Assembly: GCA_016235225.1 (NCBI GenBank)
Contig: JACRLS010000088.1
Span: forward strand, 1 to 14,892
Source: Nitrospirota bacterium
GTDB taxonomy: Bacteria; Nitrospirota; Nitrospiria; Nitrospirales; Nitrospiraceae
Direction: 5' to 3'
Length of the DNA: 14,892 nt
Positions 6,031 to 13,115 of the stretch are shown one piece after another. The notes under the pieces were generated by a model. It did no database searches. It had not been told where the DNA came from and saw nothing but the letters and a program-made list of their open reading frames with translations. The position numbers and the translations under genes are program-made. How positions within the stretch are numbered: position 1 is the first letter of the stretch; each line of letters opens with the position of its first letter.

Positions 6031-7122
6031 CTAGAAGTATTCCGCCAGCAGCGCGGCGGCGTCGATCGCGCCGCGAGCCTCAGGTGAGCCTTCAGGGGGA
6101 AGATCGAGACGAACGGCCTGCTCGAAAGCCCCTTCCCAATTCCCTTTCGCAAACGCGCCGGCCTCTAACTCGACCCCTCGTCCGTACCGGTGTAGGTACC
6201 GAACGAGTCCTTCTTCATCCGCAAAGTTATACCGTCGGACATAGACGACGAGGACCTGATGCTCGACCGCTTCGACCAGGGTGCTATAGCCGGGCTTGGT
6301 GAGAATCAGATCGCCTGAGACCAGGGTCACTCCAAATGGAAACGGCAAGGACTCGGCGGAGCGGATCCGCCGGCATCCGGCCTGCACAGGACCGCTGACG
6401 ACAAACTGCCATCCTGCCATGGCCTCCATGCGCTCGATGGGGAGCGCATGGAGCGGAATGCCGCCGAATGCGACCACCGCCACACGTTCATCCGCCGCCG
6501 CTCCGACCGCCTGGCGCAGGCCGGTGCGGTTCGCGGTGACCGGTTGGACCAGCGGACCCACGTCTTTGACCAGGGGAAAGGCCGGCATGGGGAGTCCCGG
6601 TGCCAATCGCACCATCAGTTCCGTCTGAGCATAGGCACCGCGGATCTGATCCAACACCTCCGTCTGAGCCATGCGCTCGGCCGGATTGTGCGTCACGTAG
6701 GGCTCCAGGATGACATCCCATGTGAGCGAGCCGATGGCGGCGGCCCGGATGCCGGTTTGTCGGGCGGCGGCGATGGCCAGGGGAGAGATATCCGAGAGCA
6801 CGAGGGCGGGCTGTGCCTCCCGCATTGCCCTGACTTCGGTGTCGAGCTTCTGATGCCAGCCGCGATGAAACCGGATGTGCTCGGCCCAGGTGCGGGCGAC
6901 ATCGATCGTCAAGGGGCCGTCCTGGATGCACCCCACGTCCATTGCCATCGGGCTGAGGGTATGTGGCAGGAGCAGGCGATGTGAAAAGAAACTCGCCGGC
7001 ACTTGGGTGCGGAGCATGGCGTGGAGATCCGGCACACGATGCGCGAGAGCATTGAGCACCGGAACGACCTGGGCCGCGTGCCCGTATCCATGACTGGAGA
7101 TCGCACACCAGATCAGCGGCAT
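6031..7122 (-). CDS. GT-B-fold glycosyltransferase-like protein (arabinokinase N-domain type)
   Basis: A 363-residue protein, probably cytoplasmic. The N-terminus ISSHGYGHAAQVVPVLNAL has the glycine-rich loop of GT-B glycosyltransferases. Together with DGPLTIDVARTW (69-80), LVLSDISPLAIAAARQTGI and GSLTWDVILEPYV, it resembles the non-kinase N-terminal half of plant L-arabinokinases and bacterial stand-alone homologues. The C-terminal half has VAVVAFGG, VSGDLILTKPGYSTLVEAVEH (268-288), the nucleotide-sugar site of this fold, and a final YLHRYGRGVELE segment. No kinase domain is present. Donor and acceptor are unknown. The ATG at 7122 lacks a clear Shine-Dalgarno sequence. No sugar or cell-wall genes flank it. 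Confidence 0.7.
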   Translation of the reverse strand: MPLIWCAISSHGYGHAAQVVPVLNALAHRVPDLHAMLRTQVPASFFSHRLLLPHTLSPMAMDVGCIQDGPLTIDVARTWAEHIRFHRGWHQKLDTEVRAMREAQPALVLSDISPLAIAAARQTGIRAAAIGSLTWDVILEPYVTHNPAERMAQTEVLDQIRGAYAQTELMVRLAPGLPMPAFPLVKDVGPLVQPVTANRTGLRQAVGAAADERVAVVAFGGIPLHALPIERMEAMAGWQFVVSGPVQAGCRRIRSAESLPFPFGVTLVSGDLILTKPGYSTLVEAVEHQVLVVYVRRYNFADEEGLVRYLHRYGRGVELEAGAFAKGNWEGAFEQAVRLDLPPEGSPEARGAIDAAALLAEYF

Positions 7123-7307
7123 GGGAAATCACTATAGCATGGGGCCGGCCCACGGAGAAGGAGTATCGAGACAGCCCCAACGCGCTGCTAGGGTCTCGTG
7201 GGCTCGGATTCATGAGTCCATCCTTTGCGACGGATCTGAGGCTGGCCTCGATCGCGGTCACAGGCGTGCTCCGGTGACAGGATCGTGAAAGAGGGTGGGG
7301 GCGAAGG

Positions 7308-7335
7308 GTGGTGAGGCGTGAGTGGTCACTGATCA
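7308..7335. repeat. Degenerate 7-bp tandem repeat
   Basis: On the minus strand the units read CTGATCA, GTGACCA, CTCACGC, CTCACCA. The first two match the heptads beside tadA (TTGACCA, GTGACTA), suggesting one repeat family. Confidence 0.4.
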
Positions 7336-7360
7336 GGTGTGGAAAATCCAATCAGGACGC

Positions 7361-7389
7361 TTGTGTCAAATGCACGACCCTGATAGGGT
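7361..7389 (+). promoter_or_regulatory. Possible promoter of RNase H gene
   Basis: TTGTGT at 7361-7366 and TAGGGT at 7384-7389 are 17 bases apart, with TGA directly before the -10 (extended -10). The -10 hexamer itself is poor. It would leave a leader of about 18 bases. Confidence 0.25.
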
Positions 7390-7413
7390 GAGAACACACA
7401 GCACCGTGGACTC

Positions 7414-8031
7414 ATGACCGACGACGGGAAGCCACACCAGCCATCCAACGAACCCTTCGACATCGACGGGCAGACCTATCTGCCCATACTGGACCTGCCG
7501 GATGGGGCTGTGCTGGCGGTGAAAGCCGGTGCCGACGGACCCGCTCAGGCCTATGTCGTTCGACGCCCTGCCAGGACGACGAAGGCGCGCCCCGTTGTCG
7601 ACCACGACCCGCTCAATCGCATCACCTTCTATACGGACGGGAGCTGTCTGGGAAATCCGGGGCCAGGGGGGTGGGCCTACCTCAAGCAGGAGCGGCACGG
7701 CAGCTCGGAAGATTCCGGAGGAGAGCTGGACGCGACGAGCAATCGGATGGAATTGACCGCCGCGATTGAGGCCCTGAAGTCGCTCCCGTCAGAGCCCCGC
7801 CACGTCGTGATTTATTCGGACTCGCAACTGCTGATCAAGACGATGACCGAGGGTTGGAAGCGCAAGGCCAATGTGGATCTCTGGCAAGAATTGGATCGGC
7901 TGGCCGCCAAACATCATATCTCCTGGCGATGGGTGCGTGGCCATGACGGCCATCCGGAAAATGAACGGGCCGACCAGCTTGCCCAAGCGGCAGCCGGTTC
8001 GCAGATGGTCCGGCGCGGGCGGCACCGCTAG
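7414..8031 (+). CDS. rnhA: Ribonuclease HI with N-terminal extension
   Basis: A 205-residue protein. Residues 69-193 are a complete RNase HI domain that cuts the RNA strand of RNA-DNA hybrids. Catalytic residues are all present: Asp75 in FYTDGSCLGNPG, Glu113 in NRMELTAAIEAL, Asp136 in VIYSDSQ, His177 in VRGHDGHPENERAD and Asp187. Basic GWKRKANVDLW (147-157) matches the substrate-binding handle of the long E. coli type. The first 65 residues (FDIDGQTYLPILDLPDGAVLAVKAG and so on) are not part of RNase HI and do not look like the hybrid-binding domain of eukaryotic RNase H1; I do not recognise them. ATG 7414 has only a weak GGA upstream. Its stop codon overlaps that of the next gene (CTAG at 8028-8031). 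Confidence 0.93.
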   Translation: MTDDGKPHQPSNEPFDIDGQTYLPILDLPDGAVLAVKAGADGPAQAYVVRRPARTTKARPVVDHDPLNRITFYTDGSCLGNPGPGGWAYLKQERHGSSEDSGGELDATSNRMELTAAIEALKSLPSEPRHVVIYSDSQLLIKTMTEGWKRKANVDLWQELDRLAAKHHISWRWVRGHDGHPENERADQLAQAAAGSQMVRRGRHR

Positions 8032-8462
8032 TCGCCACCCTTCACCGTGTCCGCGCGGTAGTCATCCTCATTTTCCTCATCCAATCCCAATCCCGCCCGG
8101 TAGGACTCGCGCAAGGCCATGACCTGTTCCAGGCTGTTCGGGGTCGCGGGTGCGCCTCCGTTCCGAGTCAGCGCCAGATAGTGGTCACAGAGGTCCGACC
8201 CCATTCGGAAGTAGCGGGCGACGGTGACTTCCGTGACTTGCTGCCAGGTGATGTAGATCAAGTACTCGCAGAATTCGATGGCGTGGGGGTGCCGGCTGCC
8301 GATGTCATGCAGACATCGATAGGCGGCCGAGGCTTCCTGGTCAGCCGAGGACGAGAACGTCTCGTCGGCTTCTTCAGCCGCGTCGGTATCAGACTCGAGA
8401 TCGCCGGAACTGAGCGCCCGCACCAGAGCTTCTCGAGCGGCCAATGCAGGATCGAAATTCAT
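8028..8462 (-). CDS. Acidic protein of unknown function
   Basis: A 144-residue soluble protein that I do not recognise. It has an acidic, low-complexity stretch (about 18-45, rich in Asp, Glu, Ser and Ala), then a predicted helical core with CLHDIGSRHPHAIEFCEYLI, TWQQVTEVTVARYFRMGSD and LEQVMALRESYRAGLGL, and a charged C-terminus. There is no signal peptide or membrane helix. GGAG lies about ten bases before ATG 8462. It converges on the RNase H gene with overlapping stop codons, and codon use looks like its neighbours, which supports a real gene. Confidence 0.65.
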   Translation of the reverse strand: MNFDPALAAREALVRALSSGDLESDTDAAEEADETFSSSADQEASAAYRCLHDIGSRHPHAIEFCEYLIYITWQQVTEVTVARYFRMGSDLCDHYLALTRNGGAPATPNSLEQVMALRESYRAGLGLDEENEDDYRADTVKGGD

Positions 8463-8565
8463 GCGTCGTGGACTCCGTTCTGGTGACTCTACGTGAGGCC
8501 TCCTGCACGGCTCAACCGCGGTTTACAAGTGAGGGATCGCCCCGGTAGACTGATCCACTTTCCTA
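8463..8565. other. Short intergenic region
   Basis: This gap lies between the start of the acidic protein gene and the 216-bp palindromic element. I see no gene or clear promoter in it. If the element was inserted, the native promoter of the SagB-like gene may lie here. Confidence 0.3.
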
Positions 8566-8781
8566 TGGAGCCTGTCCGACATTGCCGTTCGTGACGAGGC
8601 GAAGGAGGGGCGGCCAGATGCGAGGCCGCAGGCCCGGAAAAACCGGAGGTGTATCGGGGACCCGTTGCTCTTCAGAATGCAACGGGTGATGAATACATTG
8701 AGGATTTTTTCGGGCCGAGAACGATGCAGATGGCCGCGGATCGTTCGCCGCAGTAGAAAGGTCAATGTCGGACAGGCTCCA
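8566..8781. mobile_element. 216-bp palindromic, MITE-like element with 19-bp terminal inverted repeats
   Basis: TGGAGCCTGTCCGACATTG at 8566-8584 is repeated, perfectly inverted, at 8763-8781. Inner blocks pair in the same register: GGCGAA 8598-8603 with TTCGCC 8744-8749; GCGGCCA 8610-8616 with TGGCCGC 8731-8737; GGCCCG 8631-8636 with CGGGCC 8711-8716; ACCCGTTGC 8660-8668 with GCAACGGGT 8679-8687. Every pair of coordinates sums to 17347, so this is one unbulged, imperfect hairpin. It has no transposase or credible coding potential. It ends one base before the SagB-like ATG. It could be a non-autonomous insertion element or a structured RNA; no target duplication is obvious. Confidence 0.7.
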
Positions 8782-10617
8782 ATGGCTTCACCGGATACGG
8801 CGCAGCAACCTCAGGCAGCGAAAGCCTCGCGTGAGGACCGGCTCGCCCGGGTCTTCCACTACCACGAAGAGACCAAGCACCAGTTCCATCGTTATGCCCG
8901 GGCGCTCGGATACATGGATTGGGCCAACCAGCCCGATCCCTTCCGTCGCTATCAGGGCGCCTCTGTCATCTCCCTGCCGCTTTTGAGTGCGGAGGCGGAA
9001 CCGCGCTCCCCGGCCTATGACATGCTCTATGGGCTAGGCCTGATCCCTCCTCAGCCCCTCACCCGAGCATCCCTGTCGCGATTCTTTGAATACGCCTTGA
9101 GCCTGACGGCGTGGAAGGAATACGGCGGGAATCGGTGGGCCCTGCGCAGCAATCCGTCCAGCGGGAATCTCCACCCCACCGAGGGCTATCTGGTCATCGG
9201 CGCCGTGCCCGGCTTCTCCGAGGCGCCGGGCATCTATCACTACGCGGCCAAAGAGCATGCTCTGGAGCGTCGGATGGTCGGCGATCCGGTTCGCCACAGG
9301 GACATGATGCAGGCCTACCCTCCGGGCGCGTTCTTGGTCGGGTTGACCTCGATCCATTGGCGAGAGGCCTGGAAATACGGCGAGCGGGCCTTTCGCTATT
9401 GCCAGCACGACGTCGGGCATGCGATCGGCACGACGCGGATCGCTGCCGCCACGCTGGGATGGAATCTGGCGCTCCTGGACGGGACGGATGACGACACGAT
9501 TGCCCATCTATTCGGGATCGATCGTGTCGGAGACTACGTCGACGCCGAACGGGAACATCCGGATTGTGTGGCGCTGATTTGGTCAACGGAAACGGACGAA
9601 AGTCGTTCTCCGACTGAAGGCTATCACCTGCCGTTGGCGTTCGAATCACAGGCTGTGCGGCGATTTGTTGACGCAAGCTGGTCCGGGCAGGCCAATCGGT
9701 TGAGCCGCGAAAGCCCGATTCCGTGGGAGATCATCGATGAGGTGGCCGCTGCCTCGTGGAGATCGGAAGCCGTGCAGGGGATGATGGTCGTGTCTCCGTC
9801 ACCGCACCCTGTCCCACGGCCCTCTGACCAGGAGCCGATGACCGCTCCCACTGCCGGGCAGGTTATTCACCAACGACGCAGTGCGGTGGCGCTGGACGGG
9901 AAGACCGCGCTCGCGGTTGAGGCCTTCTATCGCATGCTGATTCGTACGATGCCCCGTTGTGACCGAGCGGTCGCGGAGCGTCCGGTACCATGGGATGCGC
10001 TTCCGTGGGATGCGCAGGTGCACCTGGGATTGTTTGTCCATCGCGTGGAGGGGTTGCAGATGGGACTCTACGTCTTGGTGCGGGATGCGACGCGTGAGTC
10101 GGTGTTGCGCCGGGCCTGCCGGCGGGAGTTCGACTGGGTGCGGCCGTCCGACTGCCCATCCGAGTTGCCGCTCTATCGTCTGGCAGGGGGCGATGCGCGG
10201 CGAGTTGCGACTCAGGTCAGTTGCCATCAAGAAATTGCGGCGGACGGCGCCTTCTCGCTCGGCATGATCGCCGAGTTTGAATCCACCGTTCGCGAGAAAG
10301 GCCCCTGGTGGTATCGCCGGCTCTTCTGGGAAACGGGCCTCATCGGCCAAGTCCTGTATCTCGAAGCGGAAGCAGCCGGGGTGCGTGGGACAGGCATCGG
10401 CTGCTTCTTCGATGATCCGGTGCACCAGATCCTGGGGATCGCCGATCGCTCGTTTCAGGCGCTCTATCATTTCACGGTCGGTGGGCCGGTGGAGGACAAG
10501 CGGCTCATGACGTGGCCACCGTATGGTCTAGAAGGGAGGAAGGTTGAGGCTAAGGTTGAGGTCGAGGAAGAGGCCAGACCCAAGAGCGATCCATCCGAGT
10601 CTATTACTTCACCTTAA
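8782..10617 (+). CDS. SagB-type protein with two nitroreductase-like halves
   Basis: A 611-residue protein. The first half (about 25-270) is SagB-like: VFHYHEETKHQFHRYA, YMDWANQPDPFRRY, the FMN-contact motif SNPSSGNLHPTEG (123-135), and HDVGHAIGTTRIAAATLGW (209-227). The second half (about 355-570) repeats the fold: VIHQRRSAVAL, CHQEIAADGAFSLGMIAEF, then WYRRLFWETGLIGQ and GTGIGCFFDDPVHQILG. SagB homologues are FMN oxidoreductases that oxidise azolines to azoles, but here there is no YcaO or precursor peptide, so the substrate is unknown. ATG 8782 is preferred; the frame runs upstream to 8665, but only through the palindromic element. The tail from residue 586 (KVEAKVEVEEE) is read from hexad repeats, and the stop codon lies in their inverted copy. 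Confidence 0.85.
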   Translation: MASPDTAQQPQAAKASREDRLARVFHYHEETKHQFHRYARALGYMDWANQPDPFRRYQGASVISLPLLSAEAEPRSPAYDMLYGLGLIPPQPLTRASLSRFFEYALSLTAWKEYGGNRWALRSNPSSGNLHPTEGYLVIGAVPGFSEAPGIYHYAAKEHALERRMVGDPVRHRDMMQAYPPGAFLVGLTSIHWREAWKYGERAFRYCQHDVGHAIGTTRIAAATLGWNLALLDGTDDDTIAHLFGIDRVGDYVDAEREHPDCVALIWSTETDESRSPTEGYHLPLAFESQAVRRFVDASWSGQANRLSRESPIPWEIIDEVAAASWRSEAVQGMMVVSPSPHPVPRPSDQEPMTAPTAGQVIHQRRSAVALDGKTALAVEAFYRMLIRTMPRCDRAVAERPVPWDALPWDAQVHLGLFVHRVEGLQMGLYVLVRDATRESVLRRACRREFDWVRPSDCPSELPLYRLAGGDARRVATQVSCHQEIAADGAFSLGMIAEFESTVREKGPWWYRRLFWETGLIGQVLYLEAEAAGVRGTGIGCFFDDPVHQILGIADRSFQALYHFTVGGPVEDKRLMTWPPYGLEGRKVEAKVEVEEEARPKSDPSESITSP

Positions 10618-10638
10618 CCTGAACCTCAACCTCAGCCT
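10541..10638. repeat. Inverted pair of 6-bp tandem repeats spanning a stop codon
   Basis: The left run has six hexads at 10541-10576: AGGTTG, AGGCTA, AGGTTG, AGGTCG, AGGAAG, AGGCCA. The right run has five inverted hexads at 10609-10638: TCACCT, TAACCT, GAACCT, CAACCT, CAGCCT. AGGTTGAGG (10541-10549) is perfectly complementary to CCTCAACCT (10624-10632), and about 18 of 21 positions pair between the runs. The TAA of the SagB-like gene is the start of the TAACCT unit. Confidence 0.7.
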
Positions 10639-10647
10639 GCACTGTAT

Positions 10648-11499
10648 ATGTTCAAGATTAAGAAGCCGGCGCCGAAGGCAAAGAAAGATCCGATTCTCTA
10701 CGATGTCATTGAGGACTATACGGAGTATGACCCGCCGGGAAACCTGACGGCCTGTGCTATGACGAAGGCCGAGGATCCGGCCGCGCACGCGAAAGTCCTG
10801 GCCGAGTCTTATGAGATTCCTCAGGAGACCGTTGCGAGATTGCTGGCGGACGGCGGCGTGTACACCTATCCGGAGACTGGTCCGCTCGTCACCAAGGGAT
10901 GGTTTGTGTGCAGGACCGATCCCTCCGTCCAGCTCCCCAAGCTGACCTGGGTGCTGGATCTGATGCAGGTGGCCGACGCGCAGCAATTGATGCGGTCCTA
11001 CGGCCTGTCGGCGGACGAAGCGGCCTATCGGGTCTTGCTGCGGACGTTGTCGCCGGATCTGCGGACGCACATCGAGCAGAATCAGTTTGTTGGAACAGAG
11101 AGCGGGCGTGATCAGGGGACTCCGTCGCGCGTGACCTACGTTGATTGTCGAAAGGACTGGTCACCGCATTTCAAACGCCTCTGCATCATGCCGGATGGCC
11201 GGATGGTCGAAACGGGCGGGCTGACGGAATTTGCGACGCTTCACGGGATCACCGAGGAGCAGGCGAAAAAGCTGGTTGAGGATGGAGGCACCCTGGAGGT
11301 GAACGGGGAGGTGCTGGCTTGTCAGATCGTGAATGGACAGCCGGTCGTCGCGCGATTCAATGCGAAGCACTATGCGAAGGCCAAGGACATCGTGGGCAGC
11401 AAGGGCGTCCACCTCATGGATGCGCTGAGTGAGGTGGGTCTGAGTGATCCGGCCATGATGCGCGGCCTTGCGAAGTTGGAACGCCGGTTCAGTTCGTGA
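10648..11499 (+). CDS. Protein of unknown function with an internal repeat
   Basis: A 283-residue, probably cytoplasmic protein that I do not recognise. The N-terminus is basic (KIKKPAPKAKKD). Two segments look alike: YEIPQETVARLLADGGVY (55-72) and HGITEEQAKKLVEDGGTL (199-216), each a short helix ending in L-x-DGG before a strand. Between them lie LTWVLDLMQVADAQQLMRSYGLSADEAAYRVLL-type helices (quoted in part: LMRSYGLSADEAAYRVLL), and a strand-rich RVTYVDCRKDW. There is no signal peptide or membrane helix. It starts 30 bases after the SagB-like stop and is followed 25 bases later by a lipoprotein gene, so the three may be one transcript. The ATG has no clear Shine-Dalgarno sequence. Codon use matches its neighbours. 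Confidence 0.7.
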   Translation: MFKIKKPAPKAKKDPILYDVIEDYTEYDPPGNLTACAMTKAEDPAAHAKVLAESYEIPQETVARLLADGGVYTYPETGPLVTKGWFVCRTDPSVQLPKLTWVLDLMQVADAQQLMRSYGLSADEAAYRVLLRTLSPDLRTHIEQNQFVGTESGRDQGTPSRVTYVDCRKDWSPHFKRLCIMPDGRMVETGGLTEFATLHGITEEQAKKLVEDGGTLEVNGEVLACQIVNGQPVVARFNAKHYAKAKDIVGSKGVHLMDALSEVGLSDPAMMRGLAKLERRFSS

Positions 11500-11524
11500 G
11501 AAGACGGACCAGGGAGAGGATACG

Positions 11525-11935
11525 ATGCGATATCTGCCGGTGCTCTTACTCCTGATGCTCGGCGCCTGTTCGACGCCGAGACCGATCCTGTATCCGAACG
11601 ACCACTTTCGCACCGTGGGCGAGGCGGCTGCGGAAGAGGACGTGAAGGCCTGTGAGCAAATGGCCGAAGAGGGGGGCGCCGGCCCCGAGGGCGGCAAAAC
11701 GGCTCAGGTGGCGAAGAGCACGGTGGCGGGCGGGGCGATTGGTGCGGCCAGTGGCGCGGTCGGAGGGGCGGTGGTCGGCCGGCCTGGCCGAGGGGCGAAG
11801 ATCGGCGCGGCCGGCGGGGCCACCGCGGGGTTTCTCCGCGGCCTGTTCAGGCCTTCCCAACCCAGCCAGACGTACAAGCGGTTCGTCGATCAGTGTCTTC
11901 GGGATGAAGGCTACCAGGTCACCGGCTGGCAGTAG
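11525..11935 (+). CDS. Glycine-zipper lipoprotein
   Basis: A 136-residue protein. The signal MRYLPVLLLLMLGAC ends in a good lipobox (LGAC, Cys15), so it is probably anchored in the outer membrane. Residues about 68-110 are a glycine zipper: repeated GxxxG/A steps such as GGAIGAASGAVGGAVVG and GAKIGAAGGATAG, seen in small envelope lipoproteins such as the SlyB/Rcp-like group. The C-terminus YKRFVDQCLRDEGYQVTGW is a segment often found after this zipper. GGAGAGG at 11513-11519 fixes the ATG at 11525; an upstream ATG at 11468 lies within the previous gene and would bury the signal. It likely helps envelope integrity, but the specific role is unknown. Confidence 0.85.
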   Translation: MRYLPVLLLLMLGACSTPRPILYPNDHFRTVGEAAAEEDVKACEQMAEEGGAGPEGGKTAQVAKSTVAGGAIGAASGAVGGAVVGRPGRGAKIGAAGGATAGFLRGLFRPSQPSQTYKRFVDQCLRDEGYQVTGWQ

Positions 11936-11951
11936 CGGGCGAGCTAGGCTC

Positions 11952-11979
11952 ACGAGCGACGAGATACGAACGACGATTT
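11952..11979. repeat. Short 7-bp tandem repeat between convergent genes
   Basis: Four heptads with shared ACGA starts: ACGAGCG, ACGAGAT, ACGAACG, ACGATTT. They occupy half of the 58-bp gap between two convergent genes. No terminator hairpin is evident there. Confidence 0.45.
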
Positions 11980-11993
11980 TTAACGGCGGTTTG

Positions 11994-13115
11994 CTACTGG
12001 CTGGCTTTGATGAGGGCCACGGCCGGCATGACGTTTTCGGCTTGCTGGGCAAGCGAGACCCAATCGGCCGAAGCCGACGGTTGGGCAAAGAGTTGATCGG
12101 CTTCAGAGAGTTGCGTCAGCAGCATTTTGGCAAAGTGAATTTTGACGGCGAAGTTCACGTTCTGCGGCACCGCCCCGGTTTGCTGGAACATGTGGGCGGC
12201 GTTCAATGACGCGACCGTGATGCCGATGACCTCCCCCCGCTCGTTGAACAGCGGGCCGCCGCTATTCCCCGGTTGAATCGGCACGGAAATCTGAAACACG
12301 CGTGGATCCCCTTTCAGCCCGGACAGGGAGCTGATCGAGCCTTCGGTCAGCACCGGCCGCTCACCGAGCACCGGTGCCAGCGGGTAGCCCAGCGTCCACA
12401 CCCGATCCCCAGGTCGCATTTTTGTGGCGTCGCCCAGCCGCAGTCGTGACCCGTCCGCTCTGTGTCGGTCTCCGCTCCCTTCCATCCTGAGTAGCGCGAT
12501 ATCATTCGCGTCGTCCGTCCGCACAAGCTGAGCGAAATGTGTTCCGCCTGCCAGATCTACCGTCACGCGAGACATTCCGGCGACCACATGAAGATTCGTC
12601 AGGATGTAGCCACTGCCGACGGCAAACCCGGTCCCGCTGCGCGAAGAAGCCAAAGCCGGATCAGCGGGAAGGGGCTCGCGCGCCGGCGTCGGCTGAGGCG
12701 TCATCCGAGCCAGCTCAGGGCCCATGTTTTGCGGCACGAGATCCCAGGAAACCAACTGAGCGTCGGCGAAGACCACATAATGTGGCTCGCTGGCCCCGAC
12801 CGGCCAGAGCCCATAGATGCCGAAGGTCAACATCGCAAAGGCGATATAGTCCCGCACGTCATCGTGCGAAGTCTGGTTGTACACCCACACGTCCACCTTC
12901 TGGTTGCCGGAGGTTCCCGCCTGCGTGCGATCGGGTTTCCCGACGAGCGTTCGCACGTCGGTGGGTGTTTGCCCGCGTGCCAGTTTCCCCTCACCCGTGG
13001 CTTTCAGAAAGTGGTTCTTGGAGAAGGCGAGCCCGCAGCCGGAGAGGGGCAGCGTGGCGCAGAGTGCGAGGGCGATGAAGGGGCGTGTCAGCATCATGAC
13101 CCTTCCTCGGTTCAT
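11994..13115 (-). CDS. Lipoprotein with BamE-like N-domain and trypsin-like (S1C) protease domain
   Basis: A 373-residue protein. The signal ends in LSGC (Cys27), so it should be membrane-anchored in the periplasm. Residues about 35-130 resemble BamE/SmpA: GEGKLARGQTPTDVRTLVGKPD, then VDVWVYN and HYVVFADAQLVSWDL. Residues about 155-335 are an HtrA-like serine protease without a PDZ domain: His176 in ILTNLHVVAG, Asp205 in DDANDIALLRM and Ser285 in QPGNSGGPLFN complete the triad. The last 40 residues are helical. HtrA-type enzymes degrade or process misfolded envelope proteins; the BamE-like part suggests the protease acts near the outer-membrane assembly route (inference). AGGAAGG six bases upstream supports ATG 13115; ATG at 13097 also has a GAGG. 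Confidence 0.88.
   Translation of the reverse strand: MNRGRVMMLTRPFIALALCATLPLSGCGLAFSKNHFLKATGEGKLARGQTPTDVRTLVGKPDRTQAGTSGNQKVDVWVYNQTSHDDVRDYIAFAMLTFGIYGLWPVGASEPHYVVFADAQLVSWDLVPQNMGPELARMTPQPTPAREPLPADPALASSRSGTGFAVGSGYILTNLHVVAGMSRVTVDLAGGTHFAQLVRTDDANDIALLRMEGSGDRHRADGSRLRLGDATKMRPGDRVWTLGYPLAPVLGERPVLTEGSISSLSGLKGDPRVFQISVPIQPGNSGGPLFNERGEVIGITVASLNAAHMFQQTGAVPQNVNFAVKIHFAKMLLTQLSEADQLFAQPSASADWVSLAQQAENVMPAVALIKASQ

Larger units (their letters stand above)
7123..7413. other. Intergenic region between divergent genes
   Basis: This 291-bp gap separates the glycosyltransferase-like and RNase H genes. It holds the palindrome GGGCCGGCCC near 7143, a degenerate heptad repeat at 7308-7335, and a possible RNase H promoter at 7361-7389. 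I see no gene in it. Confidence 0.5.

Noticed and set aside
8523..8765. 80-codon minus-strand open frame across the palindromic element
   Set aside because: It follows the hairpin DNA, has no motif or ribosome site, and looks like chance coding in a GC-rich repeat.
8665..8781. Upstream ATG giving the SagB-like protein 39 extra residues
   Set aside because: The extra codons lie wholly in the palindromic element, and similarity to SagB proteins begins after the ATG at 8782.
8566..8781. Palindromic element as part of a CRISPR array or intrinsic terminator
   Set aside because: There are only two inverted terminal copies, no direct repeats with spacers, and no T run after the stem.
9034..9507. 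Minus-strand open frame of 157 codons opposite the SagB-like gene
   Set aside because: It is antisense to conserved SagB motifs and shows no family features.
8782..11499. Thiazole/oxazole-modified peptide cluster
   Set aside because: No YcaO cyclodehydratase, precursor peptide or exporter is present; SagB likeness alone is not enough.
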